Of a stretch of DNA of 64,000 nt, positions 11,888-23,125 are shown one piece after another (the stretch's first letter is position 1; each line of letters opens with the position of its first letter). A program made the position numbers and the translations under genes. Source of the stretch: Dendrobium chrysotoxum (Eukaryota; Streptophyta; Magnoliopsida; Asparagales; Orchidaceae); NCBI GenBank assembly GCA_019925795.1, contig CM034305.1, positions 65,212,573 through 65,276,572 of the forward strand, written 5' to 3'. The notes under the pieces are model-generated. The model saw only the letters and a list, made by a program, of their open reading frames with translations, did not search any database and was not told the DNA's origin.

Positions 11888-12232
11888 ATAATAACCCATA
11901 TTTTGATCCAATGAAATAATTTTTCCAAGAGTCATTATAAGTTCAAATCACAAATCATTTTTGCCATAACATAGATAATGCAGTGCTTTAATTAAACTAA
12001 CTTTTCAATATTTTTTTGGCATTGGTACAAATCTTTAAGAAATTGACAAATACTTGTACCGATAGGTATCAATTTCTTAAGAATTTGTACTAATACCCAA
12101 ATATTACGAAAAAAATTATGTAATTAAAACATTATATTATCTATGTTATAACGAAAACGGTTTGTGATTTGGACTTTTAATGACTACTTCACAAATTTAA
12201 TTCACTGGATCAAAATATGAGTTATTACATAA
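11888..12232. mobile_element. Large fold-back (inverted-repeat) element
   Basis: The left arm (about 11888-12055) and the reverse complement of the right arm (about 12065-12232) align over most of their length. Shared blocks include CATATTTTGATCCA, CAAATCACAAA, ATAACATAGATAAT, TTTTAATTA and GTACAAAT-CTTAAGAAATTGA. Arm identity looks like roughly 75-80 percent by eye, with only a few bases between the arms. A transcript would form a hairpin of about 165 bp. Termini and a target duplication could not be defined, so the superfamily is unknown; a long-TIR MITE or Foldback-type element is most likely. Confidence 0.7.
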
Positions 12233-14514
12233 CTATTGTGTGCTAGAAATTTTATGGTGGTGAAGTGCGTATAATTTAACTTAGGTTCCATAAAGATTCA
12301 CATGCAAATAAATTAAACTTCTAGAAGATATAAGTTTTTTATTTGAAAAACCCAATAAGGAAAAAATTATGAAATATTGTCCGATTGAAATAATGAAAAT
12401 TATAGATCTTTACTCTACTCCCTAATTAAAGAAGGCATAATTACAAAGTTTAAATTTCCAACTTAGCCTCTTATGAGAGCAATGAAAATATTAGAGAAAT
12501 GATGAGAATTGATGAATGTTAAAGTCAGCCAACGATTCACAAAGTAAATTTGTGATAGTTGTCAATGGTAATTGATAAGTAGTGACAATCAGGAGAAGGT
12601 TATTGGATGATGACAAAAGTCAATGCTGGGTAACAATAGTCAAATGATTACAATGTCAGCATTTGTTGGTAGAAGATGAAAACTACTGGGAGATGATGGG
12701 TAGGTAGGTGATAGCGTCCAGCAATGATGGCCAAATGATGATGTTTGCCACAAGTGACAGCGAATGTAGATCATCAAAAAGTACTTTAGGATTCTTAAAG
12801 CTCATAAGTTTTATCTAACTCCAGCACCCGTTCATATATAAAATGACAATATGTTCATAATTTTTTACAATGACATTTCCATTATTTCATCCCAGTTTCT
12901 CAAACACTCTATCAGATGGTCTACACTGATCCCTTTGATTTATATAAGATTCTTTAGGCATTTAAGTGTATTAATTAATAACATCAAATTTGAGAGATAT
13001 CATACTGTTTTCATTTATTTTATCAAGATGCTTGCATTTTTTATAAACATATAGCATTTAAAGATCATTTGATTCTTCAAATCATATTGTGAAGTTATGA
13101 TGGATGTATTAATGATTATATTATAATGAGTTATAATGGATGATAGCATTTTGTTCAAGCAATTATAACATATTACTATTTATAACATTACTCATACAAA
13201 GTGTTTGATGTAGGTGGTATAATTTTGTAGCATATTAAATATTCATCAGCACTATGGTACAATTGTTAGTCTGCCAAAGTTTAATTTGAATGAAAAATTC
13301 AAAATTCTATTGCATCTTATGATGGATTTTTCTTCACTAAATTTTATTTGTAATGGTAAATCCATCATAGACCCCCCTTTAAAATCTTAATTCTTCTTTG
13401 AGTAAAATTAATTTATTTAAAAATCCAATTATAAAACATTTTTTTAATTACTATCGAATTAAATATAGTTCAAAATTATTGAATTTTATATTAAAAATCT
13501 CAATTTATATTTTTAATTTTTTGTAATAATTTTAAGAGGGCATATGGAAGATTTATATAGCATTATGTAATTTAGAGATTTATTATTATTATTATTATTA
13601 TTATTTATATAAAATAATAGAAATATAATAATAATAAATACATTATCAAAACTAAATAAAGTCTAAGAAAAAAGCCTAACAAGTGCTCAAGAAAAATATA
13701 ATTAAGAACACTCAATTTGTCTCCTTAGAAAGCAACAATAATTATTGGATTTGGTGAGCTTAACTAGAAAGTGGTTCTCTTGAAGCTCTAGGATTGAAGG
13801 GCTCCATGCAATAAAATATTTTGCCTAGCACTCTAACATATTACAATCATAGCAAAGGATCCTCTTTTACCTTATAATTATTTCATGAAACAAATGAACA
13901 AACATTAAACATTAATCCACAAAGCTTTGAATGGTAGACATCATGCAACTCAATAAAAAAATGAATAAGGGCATTTTTTTTATATGATAGACATCGAATT
14001 GATCTACATAGATATGACTCTCTTATATATTTGCATACTATGTATAAGGCTCACTCGATCACGGGTTGTAGCTATGTACCTAACAAAATGAGCACCGCAT
14101 GAGCAAATTTGACATTTTGAAAGATAATAATAAAATCACCTTTGTGTGTGTGCAGGAGCATCTGAAAGAGTGAGCACCTGCGGGCTTCAAAAAATCATAC
14201 CCGAGTCTTCTATGAGAATAGTTATGGATTGAATTTTCAGAAGAGATATTTGATATTATATAAGACTCTATCCAAATATTTAGCACTCATTTCATGAGGA
14301 CATTATGATCTGATTTGCGATTAGTTTTCATATGTTAGAGCCTCTATGATTATTTACCCTTTTTTTCAAAGTGACACTATGCATGCGATGGATCAATCTG
14401 CTATGTCATTTTGTACTATTTTTTTATGAAAAAAAATATTTTGATATGTTATTTGGCAAGCTTTATGAGGTGACTTTTTTACGCACAATTATTTCATATC
14501 AATTTTATTTTTTG

Positions 14515-14516
<2 letters not shown>
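12233..14516. other. AT-rich intergenic DNA
   Basis: No supported gene. It includes an ATT microsatellite near 13567-13602. A segment at about 14085-14200 is a diverged relative of segments at about 14840-14990 (GTATGAGCAAATTT-type core). Confidence 0.4.

Positions 14517-14569
<53 letters not shown>
14517..14569. repeat. (GA)n microsatellite
   Basis: About 26 perfect GA dinucleotides. Frames through it that read as Arg-Glu or Ser-Leu polymers are artefacts. Confidence 0.97.
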
Positions 14570-14573
<4 letters not shown>

Positions 14574-15036
14574 ATAAATAAAAGAAATGATGAGTAGATA
14601 GATCTCGCTATCACAGAGCTATTTCTTTCATTTTTCTTAATATTAAACATCACAATCTCTATGGAATATTTCTCAACCACCATTGCCGTCAAGGATGTGA
14701 CAAATCAAATGCAATGACAAAACAACAAAGTAAGATGGAAATAAAGAAAGAATGCATACATATATAGGTTGAGATATTTTGAAGCAATTGCTTTCATTAC
14801 TCCTTTTGTCATTGTCATTGTGTTCGATCCAGCCTGTTATGAAAGACATGTGGCACTGTATGAGCAAATTTATCATTTTCGCAAGACAACAGTAAATTCA
14901 CCTCTCTTTGTGCCTGACAGAGTCAGCATCGCATAAGCATATTCAGCATTTTTGACAGACTGGTAAATTCACCTCACTTTACACCCCTCTAAGAAAGAGC
15001 AAGTATCGTGTGCATAGAGATCGGAGTCTCACCCCA

Positions 15037-15204
15037 GAGAAATTATTCCGTGCCGAGTCCGGACGGGAAGAACCTTCCGGACATGTGAGTGTATACACTG
15101 TGTACAAATTTGTAGACATTGGGTATCAGTTTTTTGTCCATAGTGTGTACACTCACATATCCGGACAGTTCTTCCCGTCCGGACTCTGCACGAAATAATT
15201 TCTC
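15037..15204. mobile_element. Mutator-like MITE (family B)
   Basis: Terminal inverted repeats GAGAAATTATTCCGTGC (left) and its near-complement at the right. The flanks CTCACCCCA and CCAACCCCA agree at 7 of 9 positions, consistent with a 9-bp target duplication. The interior is itself inverted (GTCCGGACGGGAAG arms and GTGTACA motifs), so the whole element folds back on itself. It lies just outside the left edge of the duplicated FMO segment. Confidence 0.7.
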
Positions 15205-15212
15205 CCAACCCC

Positions 15213-15214
<2 letters not shown>

Positions 15215-15267
<53 letters not shown>
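15215..15267. repeat. (CT)n microsatellite at the edge of FMO segment copy 1
   Basis: About 26 perfect CT units. The homology between the two FMO segments begins about 25 bp further right, so the microsatellite marks the left junction of the duplication on this side. Confidence 0.97.
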
Positions 15268-15269
<2 letters not shown>

Positions 15270-15548
15270 GCACGCACTGGACCAGCACTCCGCACTTTTG
15301 GCAAAAGGATGGATAAAGTGTGAAGGGCTCACTTTATGTTTGATGAAGAAACAAACTTACTTACCACTTAAAAAAGAAAGGCTTTAAGGAAAATTTGGGA
15401 GAAAAGCAGACCATTGAAAAAAACACTCATTATGAGTTGCATACTCCACTTGTCTCCTGCATGCATGGTTTCCCTTGGCTTTGAGAATGGAGCACCTAAA
15501 AGGAAGAGCAGTCATTATTCTTCTGCTACTCCATAGTCTCTGCCACTA

Positions 15549-15696
15549 AGAAATTATTCTGTGTGGTCACTGGACGTCGTCTAGAGGCGAATCAGGACGC
15601 GCCACAATCCACATCACTTTTTTGCTGTGTACTGGATGACGTGACACATCCTGATTCACCTCTGGACGGTCCGGTGACCACACCGAATAATTTCCC
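15549..15696. mobile_element. Mutator-like MITE (family B), FMO copy 1 upstream
   Basis: Inverted ends AGAAATTATTCTGTGTGGTC and the complement GACCACACCGAATAATTTCC. Target duplication CTGCCACTA / CTGCCCCTA (15540-15548, 15697-15705). The same insertion is at 22516-22676 in copy 2, so it pre-dates the segmental duplication. Confidence 0.85.
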
Positions 15697-15893
15697 CTGC
15701 CCCTATGATGATAAAGCAAATTATACTATTCAATAATTCACTCAAAATTATACAAAATCATAAAATATGGCCACATGACATTATTACAGTATTCATACCA
15801 TACAACTCCACTGAAAGCCATCCACATGATTCTCTTTGTAAGAAAACTTAAATGTGATTATAATCTTTATTTTAAATTGATATTTTTTTTATT

Positions 15894-16108
15894 TTTACAG
15901 GGGTATCTACCTGCTGCCACCCCCCTAGGAGGCTTTTGGCGGCGTAACTAATCGCTCGGCGAGCCTACCAACAACCAGCCCCACAGGTGCAGGACTCGTA
16001 GTTATTTTCTCTCCACTTAAGGGATCGCGCCGCATGAGAGGGGATTCGAATATGGGTTGGTGGGTTCCCAATCATGCTCACCCACCAACCCAGCTAAGCC
16101 CGGTGAGG
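15894..16108 (-). mobile_element. tRNA-derived SINE, copy 1-specific insertion
   Basis: Flanked by a perfect 13-bp direct repeat TTTAAATTGATAT (15881-15893 and 16109-16121); the paralogous site at 22851-22863 has that sequence once with no insert. On the minus strand the head reads GGGCTTAGCTGGGTTGGTGG (A-box-like) and later ATTCGAATCCC (B-box-like), as expected of an RNA polymerase III promoter from a tRNA. The A-rich tail, TAAAAATAAAAAAA on the minus strand, abuts the left duplication. It lies about 0.3 kb upstream of the FMO copy 1 start codon. Its relative is at 58957-59186. Confidence 0.88.
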
Positions 16109-16393
16109 TTTAAATTGATATCTAAAGATCATCAAAATAGAACTTCATTAACATTTTTAGAATTACTACTTTAAAATCCCAATAAATTACCAAACATCTG
16201 AAAACTCTGTTAACAACATAACATTACAGAACATATACATACAAACAAACAAACAAAAAAACTTCTAGTCAAAGCAAACAAGGTCACTTTATCCTATCCA
16301 GCTCCTGCACAAACACTATTAAAGATGCTAACAACTCAGCTCCCTTACAAAGATTCCACAGCAAGACACTCTCCTCCCAAGATTCAGCTAGCC

Positions 16394-19300
16394 ATGGTTT
16401 CAGAAAATCTCAGCTCCAAAAATATCTGTGTGATTGGAGCAGGACCTTCAGGTCTGGTTTCTGCAAGAGAGCTGAGAAAGGAAGGACATTCTGTCTTAGT
16501 TCTGGAGCAGAACCATGACATCGGAGGACAATGGCTGTACCAATCAAAGGTTGAAGATGAAGATTCAATGGGGAAGAAAACTCCATTAAAGATCCATAGC
16601 AGTGTCTATAACTCCTTAAGATTAGCTTCTCCTAGAGAGACCATGGGATTCACCGACTTCCCTTTCATTGTAAAGAAAGGAAGAGACACGAGGAGATACC
16701 CAGGTCACAGTGAGATGTTTTTATATCTCCAAGATTTCTGTAGCTGGTTTGAACTTAGGGAGATGATAAGATTTAATACAAGAGTGGAATATGTTGGAAT
16801 AGCTGATAGTTCTGAATTTGATGTTGATAGGAGAATTAGATGGGCTGTTAGAAGTAAAGAAATTGAGACTGGAATTGTAAGTGAAGAAATATTTGATGCT
16901 GTTGTTGTTGCTAATGGGCATTATTCTATGCCTAGATTGCCTATAATCAAAGGTATGAAGATTTGAAGTATGAAATTATAGTTGATGATGAAATCTTCTA
17001 TATTTTTGTTCTATTGAAGTTTATGAATGATAATGTTTTTATGTATAATTTAAATAATATTTCACTCAAGGGACAAGATTGTTGTATTGAAGTTTCTTTC
17101 TTTTGATATGTAGGAATGGATGTATGGAGAAGGAGACAGCTCCATAGTCATGTATACAGAGTTCCCCAGCCTTTCAGCAATGAGGTGAGAAAGATTTTCT
17201 CCATTTGTAATTTGTCCCCTTATCATGCTAAATTTCTCAACAATTTATTTTAATTTGTATGAAAAATATGCTTGAAATCATTATTTTTTTTTGTGTTCTT
17301 GGTTATATCTTCATGAAGATCATAACAAAAGTGTTCATGAAATAACATGTAGATTGTAGTGGTGGTGGGGAACTCAATAAGCGGCCGGGACATATCAATG
17401 GAACTTGTGAATGTTGCTAAGGAAGTTCACCTTAGCGCCAAATCTCTTGAAATATCTGAAGGATTGTGCAAAGTAATTGCTAAATATCAAAACCTTCACT
17501 TACAACCACAGGTATTCTCCAAGAAACAAAAATACTCTTCTAATAGTATTTATAAAAGCTTAAGATTAATAGGTACTATGTCAATTGCAGATAGACACTC
17601 TTTATGAAGATGGAGAGTTTTATTTGTTGATGGTACTTTCATAACCGCCGATACGATCATTTACTGTACAGGGTAAGTGCTAAAAAATGAATTCTTCGTA
17701 TGCTATTCGATGAAGGAGAAAAGATCACAATCTGTTTGTTAGTGTTTCTATCTGCTTTCTGGTATAAAAAATTATGACAAAGTACAAATTTTAGTATTAT
17801 CTAATAATATCACATTGATGGTTATAAATTTGTTTTGCTTTGAAGGTATTCATATTCTGTGCCATTTCTTGACACCAAAGGAATAGTAACTGTTGATGAC
17901 GACAAAGTGGGTCCGTTGTATGAGCATACATTCCCACCTTCACTTGCTCCTTCACTGTCTTTTGTAGGTATTCCAAAGAAGGTGAGATCTACTTCTTTTA
18001 TGAAACAGGTGTTTATTCATGGAGATCAATTCATTTGATCATATATAAAATTAGGAAGGGTTGTGAATGATTTGAAGTTACGATGATCGATTTTGGCTCA
18101 ACATCAAGTCGAAGTCATTCAGGTCGACCTTGATCGGATCCAATTCTGGCCATTTGCTTACTCGATTCAAGTTAGAGGTGGATCGAGTAAGATCGTATTA
18201 GAACATATCAACTTTGAGATTACATCATTAACATCCCTAATTAAAATCACAACCACATAAAAAACACAGACTCCATAAGAGGTTTTCAACAAATTGAGAA
18301 AATATCATTCTACTTCTCTCTCAATTGATTAACCTCAGTAAAGTAAATTAAGTTTTTGTTTGGGATAGTTTTTTTAGTGCTTTTTTAGATAGTTTTTTAG
18401 TACTAAAAAGCTGATTTAGAAATAAACAAAAAAAACCGTCCCAAACGTAGCTTTAATATTTCTTGCATCTAAAAACTTTATGCATAAGGATCATTATTAA
18501 CTCTGAATTTTTGTAGATTATTGTGCATCCATTCTTTGAATCACAAGCAAAATGGATAGCTCAAGTGCTCTCAGGGAAAAGGACACTTCCATCATGGGAA
18601 GAGATGATGAAGGCTGTGAAGGAGGATTACCACTCTAGAGATCTAGCTGGAATACCAAAGCATAATGCACATGATATAGCCAATTTTGAGGTAATATCTT
18701 ATCATCCCATCTTGAAATTTGTAAGCTAAGATTTGTGAACAAAGGCGAATGTCATATTAGGCTTCACAAATAAAATTAGAAAAGCAAAAGGGTATGTAAT
18801 TCAAAGTTAGAACTAATAGATGTTCTAAACAAATATTATACATTATATGATTGACATCTTATACATATTCAAATGATTTTGAATCAATTTTTTCGGAAAG
18901 AAAATTTGATATTATATACGACTTTTTTAAGAGATTTACTCGTCTTATGAGTACTTTTTATTCTAATTTGAGATTTTTTATAAGTGCAATTCTCTATGGT
19001 TGACTATTTATCTTGATCATAAGAGAACACTTTCATTTAAAATTAATTTGTGGGGCTCTATGATTAATTCATTAATTGCTTTAGTAGAAGCTATTTGGAT
19101 TGAAAAAAAAAAACAAGAATGCAGAACTATAGATTCAGGCAGATGATTGGGGAAATGATAATAAACACAATTATGATTGTATGATTCCATCATCATGGGA
19201 AGTCATGGAACCTAGCCTACTTAGTCAATCAGGTAGGTCACCCATAGATAGAAGTTTGTGTGGCGGCGGCGGAATCGTTTTAGCATTCTAGAAGCATAAG

Positions 19301-19830
19301 GACGTTAAGTTTGGCAAAATAAGCAATTCATGAACATTCTTTTCATTAAAATTAGCATTTTGAGTTGATTTCTAGTTAAATTATGTCATCTTTTATCATT
19401 GTCATCGTATTCGATCAGATATCACAGTGTTGTATTTGATGGAATGACAAATGATCAAATAAAAAAAAAATTAACACCATGAACCAAATTTTGAGCATTT
19501 TTTCTATCTATGTTTGTATTTCAAAATTTTGTGTTTTGAAACACAACAATTGATCAAAATATCATCATACAATGTCTTTCAATCACCAAATAACAAATCC
19601 ATTTTCTTTTTTATTGTTTTGGTGGACAGTACTGTGACAAATATGGAGATAGATGTGATTTTCCACATTTGGAAGAATGGAGAAAAGAATCATGCTTATC
19701 ATCTCTACAGAATGCTGAAGTGAATCTGGAAACTTATCGCGATTCTTGGGATGATGATCTTCAATTGCTTCAAGAGGCTCACCAAAGCCCTTATTTCACA
19801 CAACAAGGCTATGAAAGCATTGTGATTTGA
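16394..19830 (+). pseudogene. FMO GS-OX-like flavin monooxygenase, copy 1, frameshifted in exon 4
   Basis: Seven exons: 16394-16952, 17114-17184, 17353-17511, 17591-17672, 17846-17981, 18517-18690, 19630-19830. Exon 1 carries the FAD-binding GxGxxG (VIGAGPSGLVSARELRKEG). Exon 2 has the LHSHVYR part of the FMO signature, and exon 3 the NADPH-binding-type VVVVGNSISGRDIS. Such enzymes S-oxygenate sulfides (in Brassicales, methylthioalkyl glucosinolates); the substrate here is unknown. Exon 4 is 82 bases instead of the 83 in copy 2: GGAGAG at about 17612-17617 replaces GGAAGAG. The frame then shifts and stops at TAA within exon 4, before the C-terminal third. All splice sites and later exons are otherwise intact, so the break is recent or, less likely, a sequencing error. 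An upstream in-frame ATG at 16325 is not conserved in copy 2, so MVSENL at 16394 is taken as the start. Confidence 0.9.
18352..18453. mobile_element. Palindromic MITE (family A) in FMO copy 1 intron 5
   Basis: TTTTTGTTTGGGATAG at the left pairs with the right end CCGTCCCAAACGTAGC, with a TAA on each side. The same insertion is present in copy 2 (25086-25215), where it is less shortened, so it pre-dates the duplication. Confidence 0.8.
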
Positions 19831-19845
19831 AGGCCAGTATTTATT

Positions 19846-19974
19846 TATTCATTTGGAACAGCTTTTAACTATCTTCTAAAGTAGTTTTTTAGTACAAAAT
19901 TTCATAATTTAAGAAATTTTTATACTAAAAAACTGTTTTAGAAAGCAATAAAAAAGCTGTTCCAAATGAACTTT
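19846..19974. mobile_element. Palindromic MITE (family A) just after FMO copy 1 stop
   Basis: Begins about 15 bp after the stop codon, so it probably lies in the 3' UTR. Arms: TTCATTTGGAACAGC and GCTGTTCCAAATGAA. It is shared with copy 2 (26613-26742). Confidence 0.8.
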
Positions 19975-20713
19975 TAGTTTATATTTTGTTTTGATCAAAA
20001 TTAGAAACCAGGAGATGAATGAGGAGCTCTTTGCAGAAAACTGAAAGAAATAAGGAAGAATAATTGAAGAAAGTCATATTTATATCTATCTGGTTGTTAA
20101 TGAACAAGGAGTTACTTGGCACTTGCTTAATGATTTCAATACCTAGATATATAAGAGAAGCTCAATATATTAAGAATTGGTAGGCTATCATCCTATCTTT
20201 TTTATAGTATGAATCTTAAAGCAATTGTAAAAATATGTTGATTTAGTGATGTAGCTCATCTTGATCTGTTGGTTGAGAGCTTTGACTATCAACCAAGAGA
20301 TTTTGGATTTGTGATGTGCGTGTGAGTTTGCCTTAATTGACCTAAAAATCTCCAAAATAATAGTGATTTGGTGGGTCCCAATCTCTTGTACTTTGATTAT
20401 GCCAAGCAATTTTTTGAGAATTTTAAATTCTAATACTTTGATAAATATTATTTAAATTTTATTATTGATTAAATTAGATTTATTAAATATCATCATTTGC
20501 ATAATTTGATATATTTAAGAATTTCTCATTCATATAAATCTTAAGTCCTAAAACAAATAGCCTAACATATTATAAATATATAGCAAAATTTAATAATTAA
20601 CATACCAAACAATTTCTCATTCATCCTACTTGTAGCCTTATAACTCATAAGTGTCTCAATATGATTCCCATCAAATATTACTAAATTGAAGCAACATGAT
20701 ATTCTGTGACTAA

Positions 20714-20843
20714 GACTTCGTTTGGGACGAATTTTTTACTGTTTTCTAAAACAACTTTCTAGCACAAAAATTTTTAGCTCAAGAAATTTTTATACTAAAA
20801 AACTGCTTTAGAAAATAGTAAGAAAGCTGTCCCAAATGAAGCC
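20714..20843. mobile_element. Palindromic MITE (family A), shared with copy 2
   Basis: TAA on both sides (20711-20713, 20844-20846). Arms GACTTCGTTTGGGACGA and CTGTCCCAAATGAAGCC. The orthologous insertion in copy 2 is 27782-27911. Confidence 0.88.
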
Positions 20844-20969
20844 TAAATTAATCACATACAAATAGTCTAGAAACTATGTTGAGATTTATCTGATTATCAA
20901 CTTGTTAAGAGTAAGAAATTTATTAATATCTTTAAACATACATTTTTGAACTATATAATATGAGACTAA

Positions 20970-21088
20970 GGTTTCGTTTGAGACAACTTTCTTACTACTT
21001 CTTAAAGCAGCTTTTAGGTACAAAAATTTTAATTTATGTACCAAAAATTGCTTTAAGAAGCAGTAAGAAAGCCGCCCCAAACGAAGCC
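20970..21088. mobile_element. Palindromic MITE (family A), copy 1-specific
   Basis: 119 bp, from GGTTTCGTTTGAGACAAC to GCCGCCCCAAACGAAGCC, flanked by TAA (20967-20969, 21089-21091). Copy 2 at about 28030 reads GAGACTAATTAACTC, an undisturbed empty site with a single TAA. Confidence 0.93.
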
Positions 21089-21342
21089 TAATTAACTCAA
21101 TATTATCATATGAATTAACATAAACCATTCTATAATGTGGAGCAGTATGTAAATAGTATCAACTAAGCAAACTTCCCAATTAAAGATTCTAAATTAATTT
21201 CCAGTTGAAAAAGAATTAAGAAGCTTAAAAAAAACTGTTCAACACAGGATAGAGATTTATGTATCTGATACACAGAAATATAATTGAAAAGGTAGATGTG
21301 AGAATATACGAAGTCTCAATTATGGCTAAATGGTAAGATAAA

Positions 21343-22050
21343 GGATTCATTTGGGAGACAGCTTTCTTACTGTTTTTTAAAAGTAATTTTTTTTGTTGAA
21401 AGCTGTTTTAGAAAGTAATAAGATGTAAAATTCTTTTTAGTTTTTTTTTAATTTCATTTTTTTAGTAAACTTGAAAAGGAAAATGAAAAGAAAACAAAAA
21501 AGTCTAAGAGATTTCATTTTTCAAATCAAGTAGCTAGCACTGCTAGCGTAATTTTTTTAGTTTTAAGTTATTATCATTTATAAATAAATAGTTTAATTAT
21601 ATATATATATGTATATTAAAAAATGAAAAAAAAAACAAAAAATGTTAAAAATAAAAAAAATGAAAACTCAAAAAATGGGAACAAAATTCTTTATAGTTTT
21701 TTTTTATTTTCATTTTTTTAGAAAACTAAAATAAGGAAAAAATGAATATAAAAAAGTCTAAAGAATTTTTTTTTTGAAATCAAGTCGCTAGCAGTGCTAG
21801 CGATTGTTTTTTTTTTCTCTTTTAATTTTTTCAGTTTTCTTTAATTTGTATTATCATTTATAAATAAATAGTTTAATTATATATATATATATATATTAAA
21901 AAATGAAAAAAAATGTTAAAAATGAAAACAAGAAAAATGGAAAAAATTTTCTTTTTGGTTTTTTTATTTTCATTTTTTAGAAAACTAAAATAAGGAAAAA
22001 AAATGAAAATATAAAATCTAAAAATAAATATTTTACTTTCAAATGCTAGC
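21343..22050. repeat. Spacer between FMO segments with a ~260-bp tandem repeat
   Basis: After a partial family A MITE (21343-21430), a unit of about 260 bp is repeated: about 21430-21688, 21689-21949 and a partial third to about 22050. Each unit has a T-rich block, AGAAAACTAAAATAAGG-type sequence, a palindromic GCTAGC-A/G-TGCTAGC motif (near 21534 and 21788) and TAAATAAATAGTTTAATTATAT. No coding frame is supported. The T/A-rich tracts explain the short open frames. Confidence 0.75.
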
Positions 22051-22515
22051 AGACTGGTTTTATTTTTAAATCTCAACAGCCGCCGTTTTATCCTATTCGT
22101 CGTTTTTAAATTAGTTGCGGAGGGTTTCCCGACTGGCTCGAACTCAGTGACCAGTCGCTAGCACCCCTTGCGACTATGGCTGAAATTAATTTTTTTTATT
22201 CTGATGATGTTAGGGCTAATATCTATTATTATGGAGGCAATTTAAAAAATTTGTCCCCCTAACTTTTGGCAAAGGATGGATAAAGTGTGAAGGGCTTACT
22301 TCATGTTTGATGAAGAAGCAAACTTACTTACCACTTAAAAAAGAAAGGCTTTAAAGAAAATTTGGGAGAAAAGCAGAACATTGAAAAAAACACTCATTAT
22401 GAGTTGCATACTCCACTTGTCTCCTGCATGCATGGTTTCCCTTGGCTTTAAGAATGGAGCACCTAAAAGGGAGGGCAGTCATTATTCATCTACTAGTCCA
22501 TAGTCCTTGCCCCTA

Positions 22516-22676
22516 GGGAAATTATTTCGTGCGGTCACCGGATGTCGTCTGGAGGCGAATCAGGATGCGCCAAAATTCACATCACTTTTTGTTGTGTACC
22601 AGTGTTGTGTACCGGATGACGTGGCACATCCTGATTCACCTCCGGGCAATCCGATGACCGCACAAAATAATTTCCC
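22516..22676. mobile_element. Mutator-like MITE (family B), FMO copy 2 upstream
   Basis: 161 bp, with inverted ends GGGAAATTATTTCGTGCGGT and the complement, ending AAAATAATTTCCC. Flanked by a perfect 9-bp duplication TTGCCCCTA (22507-22515, 22677-22685). A 9-bp target site is the hallmark of Mutator-like elements; no transposase is encoded. Confidence 0.9.
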
Positions 22677-23125
22677 TTGCCCCTATGATGATAAAGCAAA
22701 TTATACTATTCAATAATTCACTCAAAATTATACAACATCATAAGCTATGGCCACATGACATTATTACAGTATTAATATCATGCAACTCCACTGAAAGCCA
22801 TCCACATGATTTTCTTTGAAAGAAAACTTAAATGTGATTATAATATTTATTTTAAATTGATATCTAAAGATCATCAAAATAAAACTTCACTAACATTTTT
22901 AGAATTACTACTTTAAAATCCCAATAAATTACCAAACATCTGAAAACTCTGTTAACAACATAACATAACATACAAACAAACAAACAAAAAAACTTCTAGT
23001 AAAAGCAAACTAGGTCACTTTTTCCTATCCAGCTTCTGCACAAACATCTATTAAAGAAGCTAACAACTCAACTCCCTTACAAACATTCCACAGCAAGACA
23101 TTCTCCTCCCAAGATTCAGCTAGCC

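Larger units (their letters stand above)
15293..21430 (+). repeat. Tandem segmental duplication, copy 1
   Basis: Sequence from TTTTGGCAAAAGGATGG at about 15295 to a palindromic MITE ending near 21430 is present again at about 22262-28384. The two copies are very similar in exons, introns and flanks, and differ mainly by insertions: SINE 15894-16108 and MITE 20970-21088 only here, MITEs 27659-27778 and 27118-27240 only in copy 2. One segment of intron 6 (about 19110-19430 here, 25920-26180 in copy 2) is non-homologous. Confidence 0.93.

Noticed and set aside
14371..14692. Open frames reading as Arg-Glu or Ser-Leu polymers, and similar ones at 15043-15316
   Set aside because: They are produced by the GA and CT microsatellites and have no other coding signal.
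15894..16108. A genuine tRNA gene because of A- and B-box-like sequence
   Set aside because: No cloverleaf could be drawn, the element has an A-rich tail and a 13-bp target duplication, and a second copy exists: a SINE.
16325..16393. An upstream ATG extending FMO copy 1 by 23 residues
   Set aside because: Copy 2 lacks the ATG and the frame is not preserved there; the FAD motif is at the expected distance from MVSENL.
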